Source: Thermoclostridium stercorarium subsp. stercorarium DSM 8532
GTDB lineage: Bacteria; Bacillota; Clostridia; DSM-8532
DNA: 64,000 nt
Assembly (NCBI RefSeq): GCF_000331995.1
Contig: NC_020134.1
Coordinates: 806,001 to 870,000, forward strand
Direction: 5' to 3'
Part shown: piece after piece, positions 1 to 9,348 of the stretch
Position numbering within the stretch: position 1 is the first letter of the stretch
Layout of the letters: every line of letters starts with the position of its first letter
The notes under the pieces: generated by a model
Database searches by the model: none
What the model saw: the letters and a program-made list of their open reading frames with translations, nothing else
What the model was told of the DNA's origin: nothing
Translations under genes and position numbers: made by a program

Positions 1-1644
1 ATTTGCCACCAGGTATTCCTTGAACGTTTCGCAAAACCAGGAAATACATTGATAGGATCAGACAGCCATACTCCAACCGCCGGGGGTATAGGATGCTTTG
101 CGATGGGGGCTGGTGGTCTGGACGTGGCATGTGCCATGGCAGGCGCGCCTTTCAGGATTAAATATCCCAAAATTGTCGGGATACACCTTACCGGAAAATT
201 GCAGCCATGGGTATCAGCAAAGGACGTTATTCTTGAGATACTCCGCAGGCTGGATGTTAAAGGCGGGGTCGGAAAAGTTCTTGAATATTTCGGCGAAGGT
301 GTGAAAACTTTAAGTGTAACCGACAGGGCCACAATCGCAAATATGGGAACGGAAACAGGAGCCACGACAAGTATATTCCCCAGTGATGAAATTACAAGGG
401 AATTTCTGCGAAGCCAGGGCAGGGAAGACCAGTGGATAGAACTGTTGCCCGATGAAAACGCTGAATATGACGAAATTATTGAAATAGATTTGTCAGCCAT
501 TGAGCCTATGGTGGCTTTGCCCCACAGCCCGGGAAATGTGGTTAAAGTCCGTGAAGCCGGAAAAATAAAGGTTGACCAGGTGGCGATAGGTTCATGCACA
601 AATTCGTCATTAAGGGACCTGAAGGTTGTTGCGAACGTGTTGAAAGACAGAACGGTATGCAGTGATCTTCATGTAACTATAAGCCCTGGGTCACGACAGG
701 TTGTTGAACACCTTATTGAAAGCGGTGAATACCGGTATCTGGTCAGAGCGGGAGTAAGGATTCTTGAGAATGCCTGCGGACCGTGTATAGGAATGGGCGC
801 TGCTCCGAATTCGGGCGGTGTATCGGTAAGGACTTTTAACAGGAATTTTAAAGGCAGAACCGGAACCGCAGACGCGCAGGTTTATCTTGTGAGCCCTGAA
901 ACTGCCGTTGCAACAGCTATTACCGGATACCTTACCGACCCTCGTGAGCTTGGCGAATTTCCGAAATTCACAATGCCGGAAAAGTTTTTCATTAATGACA
1001 ATATGATTCTTAAGCCGCTGCCCGAAGAGGAAGCCAGAAAAGTGCAGATTGTGAGAGGGCCGAATATTGCTCCGCTTCCTACTTTTGACCCGATAAGCGA
1101 TACGCTGACAGGTAAGGTTCTTATCAAGGTGGAAGATAATATTACAACCGATCATATTATGCCTGCAGGCGCAAAAGTATTACCTTTAAGGAGCAATATT
1201 CCCGAAATATCGAAATTTGTGTTTGAAAGCCTTGACGGAAACTTTTATCATAAAGCTAAGGAAAATAACGGCGGGTTTATTGTCGCCGGAGAGAACTACG
1301 GTCAGGGCTCGAGCAGGGAACATGCCGCCCTTGCACCGAAATACCTGGGAATCAAGGCAGTTATTGCGAAATCTTTTGCCCGGATTCATCAGGCAAACCT
1401 GATAAATTTCGGTATTGTCCCGCTGACCTTTGCAAATCCAGAAGATTATGACGGCATTGACGAGATGGATGAACTGGAAATTTACATAGGGGACTTGCAG
1501 GGTGAGTGCACACTTTATAACAGGACAAAGGAAAAGAAAATTAAGCTTACCCATTCACTGTCGCGCCTTGATGCGGAAATATTGAAAACCGGCGGAAAAC
1601 TTCCGTGGATTAAAAAGACTGCAGAGAAAGGAAATGCGAAATGA
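1..1644 (+). CDS. acn: Aconitate hydratase, 5'-truncated by the window edge
   Basis: This enzyme interconverts citrate and isocitrate through cis-aconitate in the cytoplasm, using a [4Fe-4S] cluster. The reading frame is open from the first base, so the true start lies upstream; 547 residues are visible, against about 640-650 for the family. Visible motifs are the [12 protein letters not shown] substrate motif at the start, the first cluster cysteine in GSCTNSS (visible residue 199), the other two in [11 protein letters not shown] (259 and 262), and the swivel-domain signature [17 protein letters not shown]. The stop overlaps the start of the isocitrate dehydrogenase gene by 4 bases (ATGA), so the two are translationally coupled. 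The pair would make 2-oxoglutarate for glutamate synthesis, an inference since the rest of the TCA cycle is not in view. Confidence 0.95.
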   Translation: MCHQVFLERFAKPGNTLIGSDSHTPTAGGIGCFAMGAGGLDVACAMAGAPFRIKYPKIVGIHLTGKLQPWVSAKDVILEILRRLDVKGGVGKVLEYFGEGVKTLSVTDRATIANMGTETGATTSIFPSDEITREFLRSQGREDQWIELLPDENAEYDEIIEIDLSAIEPMVALPHSPGNVVKVREAGKIKVDQVAIGSCTNSSLRDLKVVANVLKDRTVCSDLHVTISPGSRQVVEHLIESGEYRYLVRAGVRILENACGPCIGMGAAPNSGGVSVRTFNRNFKGRTGTADAQVYLVSPETAVATAITGYLTDPRELGEFPKFTMPEKFFINDNMILKPLPEEEARKVQIVRGPNIAPLPTFDPISDTLTGKVLIKVEDNITTDHIMPAGAKVLPLRSNIPEISKFVFESLDGNFYHKAKENNGGFIVAGENYGQGSSREHAALAPKYLGIKAVIAKSFARIHQANLINFGIVPLTFANPEDYDGIDEMDELEIYIGDLQGECTLYNRTKEKKIKLTHSLSRLDAEILKTGGKLPWIKKTAEKGNAK

Positions 1645-2855
1645 GTAAGATTGTGATGAAGACACCCCTTGTGGAGATGGACGGGGACGAAATGACCCGG
1701 ATCATTTGGAGATATGTAAAGGACGAGCTCATACATCCTTTCATTGAGCTGAAGACCGAATATTATGATTTGGGGCTGGAATACCGTGACAAAACGGAGG
1801 ATCAGGTGACAGTTGATGCTGCCGAGGCAACTAAAAAATACGGCGTTGCGGTAAAATGTGCGACAATAACGCCGAACGCCGAAAGGGTTAAAGAATATAA
1901 CCTCAAAAAGATGTGGAAAAGTCCCAATGCTACCATCAGGGCAATACTGGACGGAACGGTGTTCAGGACCCCGATTGTTGTAAAAGGCATTGAGCCGTTT
2001 GTGAGAACGTGGAAGAAACCAATTTGTATTGCCCGCCATGCCTACGGGGACATTTATAAGAATACCGAAATGAGAATTGACAGGCCTGGTAAAGCCGAGC
2101 TGGTGTTTACCGACGAAAACGGAAATGAAACAAGAAGCCTGATTCATTCGTTTGACTCACACGGAATATTAATGGGAATGCATAACACCGACAAATCCAT
2201 AAGAAGTTTTGCAAAAGCATGTTTCAATTATGCCCTTGATCAAAAAATGGATTTGTGGTTTGCTACCAAAGATACAATATCAAAAACATATGATCACCAT
2301 TTTAAGGATATCTTTCAGGAAATTTATGAGAATGAGTACAAGGACAAGTTTAAGGAAGCAGGGATTGAGTATTTTTACACACTGATTGATGATGCGGTTG
2401 CCCGTGTAATTCGTTCCGAAGGCGGGTTTGTATGGGCTTGCAAGAATTATGACGGGGATGTTATGTCGGACATGGTTGCAACCGCATTCGGAAGCCTTGC
2501 CATGATGACCTCGGTACTTGTATCGCCTGAAGGTTATTATGAATATGAAGCAGCCCATGGAACGGTTCAGAGACATTATTACAAATACCTGAAAGGTGAA
2601 CCTACTTCTACGAACTCGGTAGCGACCATATTCGCATGGACCGGTGCTTTAAGAAAACGTGGTGAGCTGGACGGATTAAGTGACCTTGTGGACTTCGCTG
2701 ACAAACTGGAAGGTGCTGTGAAGCAGACAATTGAAGAAGGTGTTATGACCGGGGATTTGGCTGCCCTTTCGGTTTTGCCCGATAAGAAGACCGTCAATAC
2801 CCTGGAATTTATAAAAGAGGTTAGAAAACGCCTTACTCAGGCGCTGAACAGCTAA
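1641..2855 (+). CDS. icd: NADP-dependent isocitrate dehydrogenase, homodimeric eukaryote-like type
   Basis: It oxidatively decarboxylates isocitrate to 2-oxoglutarate with NADP. The 404-residue length and the opening segment with [15 protein letters not shown] match the eukaryotic/mitochondrial-type dimeric IDH subfamily rather than the E. coli Icd type. The substrate-binding serine and asparagine sit in [11 protein letters not shown], and the NADP-site segment [11 protein letters not shown] follows in the second half. It directly follows aconitase with a 4-base ATGA overlap. No terminator is obvious right after it, and a strong new promoter begins 36 bases downstream. I am sure of the family; the cofactor preference is inferred from subfamily resemblance. 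Confidence 0.95.
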   Translation: MSKIVMKTPLVEMDGDEMTRIIWRYVKDELIHPFIELKTEYYDLGLEYRDKTEDQVTVDAAEATKKYGVAVKCATITPNAERVKEYNLKKMWKSPNATIRAILDGTVFRTPIVVKGIEPFVRTWKKPICIARHAYGDIYKNTEMRIDRPGKAELVFTDENGNETRSLIHSFDSHGILMGMHNTDKSIRSFAKACFNYALDQKMDLWFATKDTISKTYDHHFKDIFQEIYENEYKDKFKEAGIEYFYTLIDDAVARVIRSEGGFVWACKNYDGDVMSDMVATAFGSLAMMTSVLVSPEGYYEYEAAHGTVQRHYYKYLKGEPTSTNSVATIFAWTGALRKRGELDGLSDLVDFADKLEGAVKQTIEEGVMTGDLAALSVLPDKKTVNTLEFIKEVRKRLTQALNS

Positions 2856-2890
2856 AATCAATCACAATATCCTAAAAATTAACAATTTTC

Positions 2891-2918
2891 TTGACATTGT
2901 TTAAAGTTGGTGTATAAT
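2891..2918 (+). promoter_or_regulatory. SigA-type promoter for the c-di-GMP riboswitch transcript
   Basis: A TTGACA at 2891-2896 and a TATAAT at 2913-2918 are separated by 16 bases, so both hexamers match consensus. The predicted start near 2925 would transcribe the whole aptamer downstream. Confidence 0.8.
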
Positions 2919-2947
2919 GGGAATGTAAGCGCTTAAAACTGCGCTTG

Positions 2948-3044
2948 GAATCTTTCCTCCGATAAAGGCAAACCTGCTGAAAGGCAGGGGCGCAAAGCCA
3001 TAGGGCCTAAAGCGTAATGCAATGGCAGCCTGGCTACCGAAGGG
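2948..3044 (+). ncRNA. Cyclic di-GMP-I (GEMM-I) riboswitch aptamer
   Basis: The segment carries the GEMM-I hallmarks in order: GGCAAACC, a short hairpin closed by a GAAA tetraloop (CCTGCT-GAAA-GGCAGG), the GGGGCGCAAAGCC core, GGGCCTAAAGC, and a final GGCAGCC/GGCTACCGAAG arm that holds the tetraloop receptor side. The aptamer runs into the AGGGAGAG ribosome binding site (3041-3048) of the following gene. There is no room for a separate terminator before the GTG start at 3055, so I infer translational rather than transcriptional control. The direction (on or off) cannot be read from the sequence. Confidence 0.9.
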
Positions 3045-3054
3045 AGAGATTTTG

Positions 3055-3846
3055 GTGAAAAAAGTCACGGCTATTTTAATATTTATGTTAGTGTTCCCTT
3101 TTATTTGCACTGTTGAAGGACAAGCCTACGGAGGGTTTTTATGCAAGGACTGCCTGGAGCATGGAATAATAGGCATCCAATATCCGACAGAGGACGGTAT
3201 ACGTTACAAGGTAGCCATTTCGAAAGGCCCGGAAACATATTACTATGACTACTTCGGAAAGGGAACTGAATATTTTCCTCTTCAGTTTGGAAACGGTGAG
3301 TACAACATAGCTTTGTTAAAGAATGTTACAGGTAATAAATACATGGTAGTACAAAAGGATACCGTACAGCTTAATCTGGCTGACGAAAATACCGTTTATT
3401 TGCAGTCGGTGCAGAATATACGCTACAAACCTGAAATGAAGGCTGTTTTGAAGGCTAATGAGCTGACATACGGGCTGAGTGGTGCATTCGAAAAGGTAAA
3501 AGCTGTGTACGAGTACGTTGTTTCAAATATTGAATACGACTATAATGCCGGTTTTTTGTCGGACAAGCAGTATATACCCGATATTGAAAGCACTTTCATA
3601 AATAAAAAGGGAATTTGCTATGATTATGCATCACTGTTTGCCGGAATGCTGAGGTCAGTGGGAATTCCTGCAAAGCTTGTTATGGGGTATTCCGAAAACG
3701 TGGAAGGGTACCATGCATGGAATGAAGTGTTTATTGACGGCAGTTGGGTTACTATAGATACGACCTATGACGCGACTGCCGGGCAAGGTAAAAATGTAAA
3801 AATGATTAAGGATAAAAAGGAATATCGGACCATAAAATATTATTGA
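3055..3846 (+). CDS. Exported transglutaminase-like domain protein under c-di-GMP control
   Basis: The predicted protein has 263 residues. It begins with a typical signal peptide (two lysines, a hydrophobic run, then a likely cut after VEGQA) and ends in a transglutaminase-like fold of the papain superfamily. The catalytic cysteine lies in GICYDYASLFAGMLRS, the histidine in GYHAWNEVF and the aspartate in WVTIDTTYD. Such proteins are usually extracellular proteases or peptide-modifying enzymes, but the substrate is unknown. I chose GTG at 3055 because it is 6 bases after AGGGAGAG; the longer frame from 3022 would start inside the riboswitch. The c-di-GMP aptamer suggests a role in the sessile/motile switch, such as surface attachment. 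Confidence 0.85.
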   Translation: MKKVTAILIFMLVFPFICTVEGQAYGGFLCKDCLEHGIIGIQYPTEDGIRYKVAISKGPETYYYDYFGKGTEYFPLQFGNGEYNIALLKNVTGNKYMVVQKDTVQLNLADENTVYLQSVQNIRYKPEMKAVLKANELTYGLSGAFEKVKAVYEYVVSNIEYDYNAGFLSDKQYIPDIESTFINKKGICYDYASLFAGMLRSVGIPAKLVMGYSENVEGYHAWNEVFIDGSWVTIDTTYDATAGQGKNVKMIKDKKEYRTIKYY

Positions 3847-3880
3847 GAACCGTTAAAATATTTGAACAATGACATTGAAT

Positions 3881-3918
3881 GAAAATCCACCTTTTAGGGG
3901 GGGGGGAGGTGGATTTTC
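3881..3918 (+). repeat. 12-bp perfect inverted repeat with a ten-guanine loop
   Basis: GAAAATCCACCT at 3881-3892 pairs perfectly with AGGTGGATTTTC at 3907-3918. The loop contains ten consecutive G bases (3897-3906). There is no U-tract directly after it, so it is not itself a classical terminator; a terminator follows at once at 3921. Confidence 0.7.
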
Positions 3919-3920
3919 TT

Positions 3921-3949
3921 AAGCCTGATGTATTTAACAGGCTTTTTTT
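3921..3949 (+). terminator. Intrinsic terminator after the transglutaminase-like gene
   Basis: AAGCCTG at 3921-3927 pairs with CAGGCTT at 3938-3944 and is followed by a run of seven T. Confidence 0.8.
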
Positions 3950-4017
3950 GTTTAATGACCTTGCAGCGCAAATACAATATGTTATAATTGTGAGAAGGAA
4001 TTCTTAGAAAACATTGG

Positions 4018-4770
4018 TTGCAAAGGCGGGGAAGAAAAACGGAACAGATAAGGCTTCAGAAATATTTGGCTCAATGCGGTGTAGCTTCCCGAAGAAGGGC
4101 GGAGGAACTGATACGCCAGGGAAAAGTTCGGGTGAACGGACAGGTTGTAACCGAGATGGGCGTAAAGGTTTCACCTGACGATCATGTGGAAGTGGATGGC
4201 AGACCTGTTAAACCTGAAAAGAAAAAGGTCTATATTCTCATGCACAAACCGCGGGGCTATGTTACAACGGTAAGAGATCCCGAAGGAAGGAAAACGGTAA
4301 TGGATTTGCTTGAAGGGGTCAGGGAGCGGGTATATCCTGTAGGGCGGCTTGACTATGACACGTCAGGTCTTCTTCTGCTGACAAACGACGGAGATTTTGC
4401 AAACCTGCTCATGCATCCGAGAAATGAAATATTAAAAGTGTATGTTGTAACGGTGAAGGGTAGGCCCTCGGAGGAAGCACTTGAAAAATTAAGAACGGGT
4501 ATCAGGATAGACGGATATGTTACGGCTCCCGCTTTTGTGAGGGTTCTGGATGAGTATGAAAACAAAACTAAGCTGGAAATAACCATACACGAAGGCAAGA
4601 ACAGACAGATAAGAAAAATGTGCGAAAAAATAGGCCATCCTGTGGTAAGGCTTAAAAGGATTGCGTATGGCACTTTGGAACTGGGGGATTTAAAGCCCGG
4701 GGAATGGCGTTATCTGACCGACAGGGAAGTAAAACAGCTGACGGAGAAGGTGCAATATGGTACAGAATAA
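4018..4770 (+). CDS. rluB: 23S rRNA pseudouridine synthase of the RluB/RsuA family
   Basis: It isomerises a specific uridine in rRNA to pseudouridine. The 250-residue protein has an N-terminal S4 RNA-binding domain (RLQKYLAQCGVASRRRAEELI, roughly residues 11-30, read across the motif) and the RsuA/RluB catalytic domain with the aspartate in VGRLDYDTSGLLLLTNDG. A later GKNRQIRKMCEKIGHPV block is also typical. The TTG at 4018 is the only usable start; a purine-rich AGAAGGA is about 20 bases upstream, which is long. A TATAAT at 3983-3988 precedes it. RluB (23S U2605) is the likely choice, but RsuA/RluE cannot be excluded. The last 14 bases overlap the next gene. Confidence 0.88.
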   Translation: MQRRGRKTEQIRLQKYLAQCGVASRRRAEELIRQGKVRVNGQVVTEMGVKVSPDDHVEVDGRPVKPEKKKVYILMHKPRGYVTTVRDPEGRKTVMDLLEGVRERVYPVGRLDYDTSGLLLLTNDGDFANLLMHPRNEILKVYVVTVKGRPSEEALEKLRTGIRIDGYVTAPAFVRVLDEYENKTKLEITIHEGKNRQIRKMCEKIGHPVVRLKRIAYGTLELGDLKPGEWRYLTDREVKQLTEKVQYGTE

Positions 4771-5659
4771 AGTTCAACCTTTTTTTATTTACTTCAAAAA
4801 AATGATGAAATTTTATGATCTTAAAGCCAGGGGCGTACCACAGGTGCTTTTTGTGCTTCTTTTGGCGGTATCTTTTGGCCTGGTGCTTTTAGTACGGCCT
4901 TTGGTGCTTGATTATACCATCTATGTGCAGCAGGTATACAATGCCTATATGGATATTTTGTCGTCTGAAAATGCTGAGGATCCTTCATTATTGTTAAAAA
5001 AAATCATGGAGCTTCAGAATTCGGAAACCTTTTCGCAGCTGATGTCCTCGTCAGTAAAAATTATCGGTTTTTCGCTGCTGCAGCAGATTTTGTTAAAATT
5101 GTTATCCTATTTTTACCTTGGAGCATATCTTTGTGATCTGGAATACGAAAGACCATCGATGTCTTGTTATCTTAGGAAATTTTTAAAGGCATTGCCTCGG
5201 TTTATAGGGTTTAATTTGTTTTTCTATCTGGGGCTGGTTATTGTTTTTATTGCCGTCACTTTCCTTTTTGCACTGATTACGGCACTGGTACCCGTATTGT
5301 ATTTCGCGGTGAACCTGGTTATTTTCCTTATTCCCGTAGTGTGGTTTATTATTCAGGTGATATTTATATTCAAGGATATTACATTTCTTGATACAGGTGT
5401 TTCGATATGGCGTAATTTCAGATTATCGGCAGGATTATCTTCCGGAAACAGGTTTACCATAGCTAAAAACATAATATTTATTGTGTGTTTAAATCTGGTT
5501 ATACAAATGTTTTCGTTTGAATCCCAGCTTGTCACTCTGTTTATTGTCTCTTTCCTTGAGGTTATTATCCTTTTGATTAAGCAGAGGCTTATTGCACTGA
5601 TGTATTTAAGCCGTACACGGAGGACAGGTGAAAACACTCCGGCAGAAGTATCTAATTAA
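4757..5659 (+). CDS. Polytopic membrane protein of unknown function
   Basis: I do not recognise this 300-residue protein. It has about seven hydrophobic segments: one near residues 25-55, one near 95-125, a dense block of two or three near 150-205, and two near the C-terminus. Charged linkers lie between them, and the C-terminal tail is basic and serine-rich. There are no catalytic motifs. It overlaps the end of the pseudouridine synthase gene by 14 bases and is followed 26 bases later by glyA, so it probably belongs to that operon. The ATG at 4757 follows GGAGAAGGTG at good spacing. Confidence 0.75.
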   Translation: MVQNKVQPFFIYFKKMMKFYDLKARGVPQVLFVLLLAVSFGLVLLVRPLVLDYTIYVQQVYNAYMDILSSENAEDPSLLLKKIMELQNSETFSQLMSSSVKIIGFSLLQQILLKLLSYFYLGAYLCDLEYERPSMSCYLRKFLKALPRFIGFNLFFYLGLVIVFIAVTFLFALITALVPVLYFAVNLVIFLIPVVWFIIQVIFIFKDITFLDTGVSIWRNFRLSAGLSSGNRFTIAKNIIFIVCLNLVIQMFSFESQLVTLFIVSFLEVIILLIKQRLIALMYLSRTRRTGENTPAEVSN

Positions 5660-5685
5660 AATTCTATGTATTGGAGGACGGGAAT

Positions 5686-6921
5686 ATGAAGTTGGAGCAC
5701 ATTGAGAATTTTGATCCCCAGATTGCGCAGGCCATTTATGATGAAGTGGAAAGGCAAAGAAGCAAAATTGAGCTGATTGCTTCTGAAAACTTTGTAAGCA
5801 AAGCTGTTCTGGAAGCATTGGGGACACCTCTTACCAATAAGTATGCCGAGGGTTATCCCGGGAAAAGATATTATGGTGGCTGTGAATATGTGGATGTGGT
5901 AGAAAGGCTGGCAATTGAACGGGCGAAAGAACTTTTTGGGGCAGAACACGTAAATGTACAGCCTCATTCGGGAGCTCAGGCCAATATGGCGGTATTCTTT
6001 GCCGTGCTCAACCCGGGAGACACTTTTATGGGCATGGATCTGTCGCATGGTGGGCATCTGAGCCATGGTATGGCGATTAACATGTCCGGAAAATACTTTA
6101 AAGCGGTACATTACGGTGTAAGAAAGGATACCGGTTTTATTGACTATGATGAGGTCAGGGAGCTTGCTCTAAAGTACAGGCCCAAAATGATTATCGCCGG
6201 AGCAAGCGCTTATTCCAGAGTGATTGATTTCAAGGCGTTCAGGGAAATCTGCGACGAAGTTGGGGCATATCTCATGGTGGATATGGCTCATATAGCCGGC
6301 CTTGTAGCCGCAGGTGTGCATCCGAGTCCGGTTCCGTACGCCGATTTTGTTACGACGACAACTCACAAGACCCTTCGTGGTCCGAGAGGCGGAATGATCC
6401 TTTGCAAGGAGAAATACGCAAAAGATATTGATCGTGCCGTATTCCCGGGAATTCAGGGCGGCCCGCTTATGCATGTAATTGCGGCAAAGGCGGTTGCGCT
6501 TAAGGAAGCTTTACAGCCTGAATTCAAGGAATACCAGATGCAAATAGTGAAGAATGCAAAAACCTTGGCAGCGGCATTACAGGAACAGGGTTTTGAAATT
6601 GTTTCCGGAGGTACCGACAACCACCTGATGCTTGTGGATCTGACAAATAAAAACATTACAGGCAAGGATGCTCAGCAGCTGCTTGACGAGGTGTATATTA
6701 CGGTTAATAAAAACGGTATTCCTTATGACACCAGAAGTCCTTTCGTAACGAGCGGAATACGGATCGGAACACCCGCTGTAACGGCAAGAGGTATGAAAGA
6801 AAATGAAATGAAGGAAATAGCGGTACTTATTTCAAAAACACTGACTGATTTTGACAGGTACAAGGATGAAGTTATCGGAGCGGTCAGGGATTTAACCAGA
6901 AGATTTCCGCTTTATGAATAG
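5686..6921 (+). CDS. glyA: Serine hydroxymethyltransferase
   Basis: This PLP enzyme converts serine and tetrahydrofolate to glycine and 5,10-methylene-tetrahydrofolate in the cytoplasm. The 411-residue length is normal. The PLP-binding lysine is K228 in [14 protein letters not shown], and the N-terminal [16 protein letters not shown] and [15 protein letters not shown] motifs are intact. The start is ATG 5686, with GGAGG at 5673-5677 eight bases upstream; the frame opens 15 bases earlier at a TTG inside the ribosome binding site. No riboswitch or T-box precedes it. Confidence 0.97.
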   Translation: MKLEHIENFDPQIAQAIYDEVERQRSKIELIASENFVSKAVLEALGTPLTNKYAEGYPGKRYYGGCEYVDVVERLAIERAKELFGAEHVNVQPHSGAQANMAVFFAVLNPGDTFMGMDLSHGGHLSHGMAINMSGKYFKAVHYGVRKDTGFIDYDEVRELALKYRPKMIIAGASAYSRVIDFKAFREICDEVGAYLMVDMAHIAGLVAAGVHPSPVPYADFVTTTTHKTLRGPRGGMILCKEKYAKDIDRAVFPGIQGGPLMHVIAAKAVALKEALQPEFKEYQMQIVKNAKTLAAALQEQGFEIVSGGTDNHLMLVDLTNKNITGKDAQQLLDEVYITVNKNGIPYDTRSPFVTSGIRIGTPAVTARGMKENEMKEIAVLISKTLTDFDRYKDEVIGAVRDLTRRFPLYE

Positions 6922-6955
6922 GTGACGGGAAAATAAATTTGATAAACCCGGATCA

Positions 6956-6984
6956 TTGACAAAGTCGAGCCCAGTGTTTATAAT
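6956..6984 (+). promoter_or_regulatory. Consensus SigA promoter for yceD-rpmF
   Basis: TTGACA at 6956-6961 and TATAAT at 6979-6984 are 17 bases apart, a perfect consensus arrangement, located 35 bases before the yceD-like start. Confidence 0.85.
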
Positions 6985-7018
6985 TTAGTTTGTTGACTTT
7001 TTAAAGCCGGAGGAAATT

Positions 7019-7543
7019 ATGGTAGTTGATATATCGGAAGTTGTAAAGGTACCAGGTACGGAAATAAAAATTAATAAGTCCGGCGTTATTGAAAACTTGA
7101 CTGATATTTATGGCAGTATTTCAGTTGTCGGGCCTGTAACCTTTGATGGGGTTATTGCAAACATGGACGGCGTGTTGCATCTTGAGGGTGATGCTCGCTG
7201 TACGTATGTTACCAGTTGCGATTATTGCAATAGTGAAATTGTAAGGGACCTGAAAGTCAAAATAAATGAAGATTTGGTTGACGAACAGAAGGGCAGTCCC
7301 GAGGAGGATCAGTACACATTCAGCGGCAATGTGCTTTACCTTGACAAGATACTGTCTGATCAGATTGTGTTGGCAATGCCGTTGCATCACAGATGCAGCA
7401 ACAATTGCCGGATAATTTGCGAAAAATGCGGAAAACCCATCACCGGTGAGGGATGTGGCTGTAGAGACGATAACGATGGACAGCCCATTGACCCGAGACT
7501 GGCCGCTTTAAAAGATTTATTGGAAAAGAAAAATACCGATTAG
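7019..7543 (+). CDS. yceD: YceD/DUF177 family protein (large-subunit rRNA accumulation)
   Basis: The 174-residue protein belongs to the DUF177/YceD family, which is almost always encoded directly before rpmF and is linked to 23S rRNA/large-subunit assembly. A central CDYC pair (SCDYCNSEIV) and a second cysteine cluster near the C-terminus (HHRCSNNCRIICEKCGKP, then GCGC) suggest metal binding. The family's usual length is 165-180. The ATG at 7019 has GGAGG five bases upstream. rpmF follows 38 bases later. Function is inferred from the family. Confidence 0.88.
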   Translation: MVVDISEVVKVPGTEIKINKSGVIENLTDIYGSISVVGPVTFDGVIANMDGVLHLEGDARCTYVTSCDYCNSEIVRDLKVKINEDLVDEQKGSPEEDQYTFSGNVLYLDKILSDQIVLAMPLHHRCSNNCRIICEKCGKPITGEGCGCRDDNDGQPIDPRLAALKDLLEKKNTD

Positions 7544-7581
7544 GCAGAATAATGCCGAATACCGGAACGGAGGTGTAACAA

Positions 7582-7761
7582 ATGGCAGTACCAAAAAGGA
7601 AGGTATCAAAACAAAGAAGAAACAAGAGAAGAACACATTATAAAATCGATGCGCCAATGCTGGTTTTGTGCCCTCAGTGTCATAGTCTGAAAATGCCGCA
7701 CCGCGTTTGCAAGGAATGCGGATATTATAATGGAAAAGAAATTATTAAAGTTGAAGCATAA
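7582..7761 (+). CDS. rpmF: 50S ribosomal protein L32
   Basis: A 59-residue gene encodes L32: it opens MAVPKRKVSKQRRNKRR and carries the zinc-ribbon cysteine pairs CPQC and CKEC. GGAGG sits just upstream of the ATG. It follows yceD as in most Firmicutes, but the usual fatty-acid genes (fapR/plsX) do not follow; instead there is a large hairpin and a DUF512 gene. Confidence 0.97.
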   Translation: MAVPKRKVSKQRRNKRRTHYKIDAPMLVLCPQCHSLKMPHRVCKECGYYNGKEIIKVEA

Positions 7762-7774
7762 CAGGACACTTTTC

Positions 7775-7867
7775 AATAATGGCAGCAGCTTGAATATTAC
7801 ATTAAAACGCCTGGACGCTCTGAAGGAAGGCCTTTTAATGTAAAGATTCGGTGCTGCTATTATTTTT
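7775..7867 (+). terminator. Long two-tier hairpin ending in a T-run after rpmF
   Basis: An outer 13-bp stem (7775-7787 with 7852-7864, one G-U pair) encloses an inner perfect 11-bp stem (7797-7807 with 7833-7843), with a small GCCT/AGGC tip inside. The outer stem runs into TTATTTTTAT, so it can act as an intrinsic terminator for rpmF. At about 90 bases it is far larger than the other terminators in the window, and may be a structured RNA or a small miniature element. Confidence 0.6.
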
Positions 7868-7897
7868 ATCGGAGCTTGAATAGCCTACGGAGGGATA

Positions 7898-9202
7898 ATG
7901 AGTAACCTTAAGATTTGCGAAGTATACAGCGGAAGTATTGCCGAAGAAGCGGGTATAGAAGCAGGGGATATACTTCTGTCGGTTAACGGGCAGAAAATCG
8001 TAGATGTGTTTGACTACCGGTTTTTAACCCAGGATGAAAAACTGACTCTGGATGTATTAAAACCTGACGGCAATATTCTGAGGGTTGATATTGAGAAAGA
8101 TGAGTTTGAGGATATCGGCCTTGAGTTCGAAAATCCGCTGATGGATGAAGAAAAAAGTTGCAGGAATAAATGTATATTCTGTTTTATAGATCAATTGCCC
8201 AAAGGAATGAGGGAATCTCTGTATTTCAAGGATGATGACGCACGTCTGTCGTTTTTGTTCGGAAACTATATTACAATGACCAACATGGGAAAGGATGACA
8301 TAGACAGGATAGTTAAATATCATATGTCACCCGTTAACGTGTCAGTGCATACAACGAATCCCGAACTGAGATGCAAAATGCTTAACAATCGGTTTGCTGG
8401 CGACGTTATGGAAAAAATGAGAATTCTGGCCGATAATGGTATAACGTTGAACGCACAGATTGTTTTATGCAGGGATATAAACGACGGCAATGAACTGGAT
8501 CGGACACTGACTGACTTGTCGTCGCTGATGCCACAGCTGAACAGCATATCGGTGGTACCGGTCGGGCTTACTAAATTCAGGGAAGGACTTCCGGTTCTTA
8601 AGCCATTTGACAAAAAGTCAGCCGTTGACGTGATAGCGCAGGTGGAAAAGTGGCAGGAATTTTTTCTGAAAAAGACAGGGAGCAGAAGAGTATTTTTGGC
8701 TGATGAATGGTATCTGATGTCGGACACGCTGCTTCCTCCTTACAGCCATTATGAAGATTTTCCGCAGATTGAAAACGGCATCGGTATGGCTGCATCTCTT
8801 ATTGAGGAGTTTAATTGGGCGCTGTCAGGGGAGAAGAGCCGTACAGTGAGGAAAACTGTCAGTATTGCAACCGGAGTGCTTGCCGAAAAGATTATATCCG
8901 ATATTGCGAAACGTGCCGAAGCACATTTTCCGGGGTTGAAAATACTTGTATATCCGATTGAAAATAATTTTTTCGGGAAAAGTATTACCGTTTCAGGACT
9001 TTTGACGGGAACCGACATTAAAGAGCAGCTGTCCGGCAAGTTTCTGGGTGATGTTCTGTTGCTGCCGTCCAATATGTTCAGGGCGGGTACGGATATTTTT
9101 CTTGATGACATGACATTAAAAGAACTTGCTTCCTTTCTTGGTGTTAATATTGAGAAGGTGGATGTCGACGGAGGAGAACTTCTCAGGCATTTGATTTTAT
9201 AA
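7898..9202 (+). CDS. PDZ-DUF512 Fe-S protein, radical-SAM-like
   Basis: The 434-residue protein starts with a PDZ domain (VYSGSIAEEAGIEAGDILLSVNG, residues about 8-30, described across the motif). Next comes a CxxxCxxC cluster motif in CRNKCIFCFIDQLPKGMR (about residues 88-105), like a radical SAM cluster site, and then the DUF512 C-terminal domain. It matches the family annotated as DUF512/TIGR03279 putative Fe-S oxidoreductase. The reaction is unknown. ATG 7898 follows GGAGGG. In relatives it often neighbours the GTPase gene der, which is not seen here. The family assignment is firm; function is not known. Confidence 0.85.
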   Translation: MSNLKICEVYSGSIAEEAGIEAGDILLSVNGQKIVDVFDYRFLTQDEKLTLDVLKPDGNILRVDIEKDEFEDIGLEFENPLMDEEKSCRNKCIFCFIDQLPKGMRESLYFKDDDARLSFLFGNYITMTNMGKDDIDRIVKYHMSPVNVSVHTTNPELRCKMLNNRFAGDVMEKMRILADNGITLNAQIVLCRDINDGNELDRTLTDLSSLMPQLNSISVVPVGLTKFREGLPVLKPFDKKSAVDVIAQVEKWQEFFLKKTGSRRVFLADEWYLMSDTLLPPYSHYEDFPQIENGIGMAASLIEEFNWALSGEKSRTVRKTVSIATGVLAEKIISDIAKRAEAHFPGLKILVYPIENNFFGKSITVSGLLTGTDIKEQLSGKFLGDVLLLPSNMFRAGTDIFLDDMTLKELASFLGVNIEKVDVDGGELLRHLIL

Positions 9203-9225
9203 AGGCAAATTTTAGCAAATGAATT

Positions 9226-9254
9226 TTGAAATTCCATTTTGTTTATGTTATAAT
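9226..9254 (+). promoter_or_regulatory. SigA promoter for the glycosyltransferase gene
   Basis: TTGAAA at 9226-9231 and TATAAT at 9249-9254 are separated by 17 bases. Confidence 0.7.
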
Positions 9255-9348
9255 CAAACAAAAAGCCTGTTTCTGTTAAATTTCCTCGTTATAGCGTATA
9301 TATATTTTCTTCCGGCCATATAATAAAAAAGAGGTTTGGGGTTATAAC

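Noticed and set aside
691-1155. 154-codon minus-strand frame opposite aconitase
   Set aside because: It is antisense to a strong gene with catalytic motifs and has no ribosome binding site.
3022-3054. Longer start of the transglutaminase-like protein
   Set aside because: It would place the start inside the aptamer and spoil the signal peptide; GTG 3055 fits the ribosome binding site.
5660-5685. Possible riboswitch or T-box before glyA
   Set aside because: Only 26 bases separate glyA from the previous gene.
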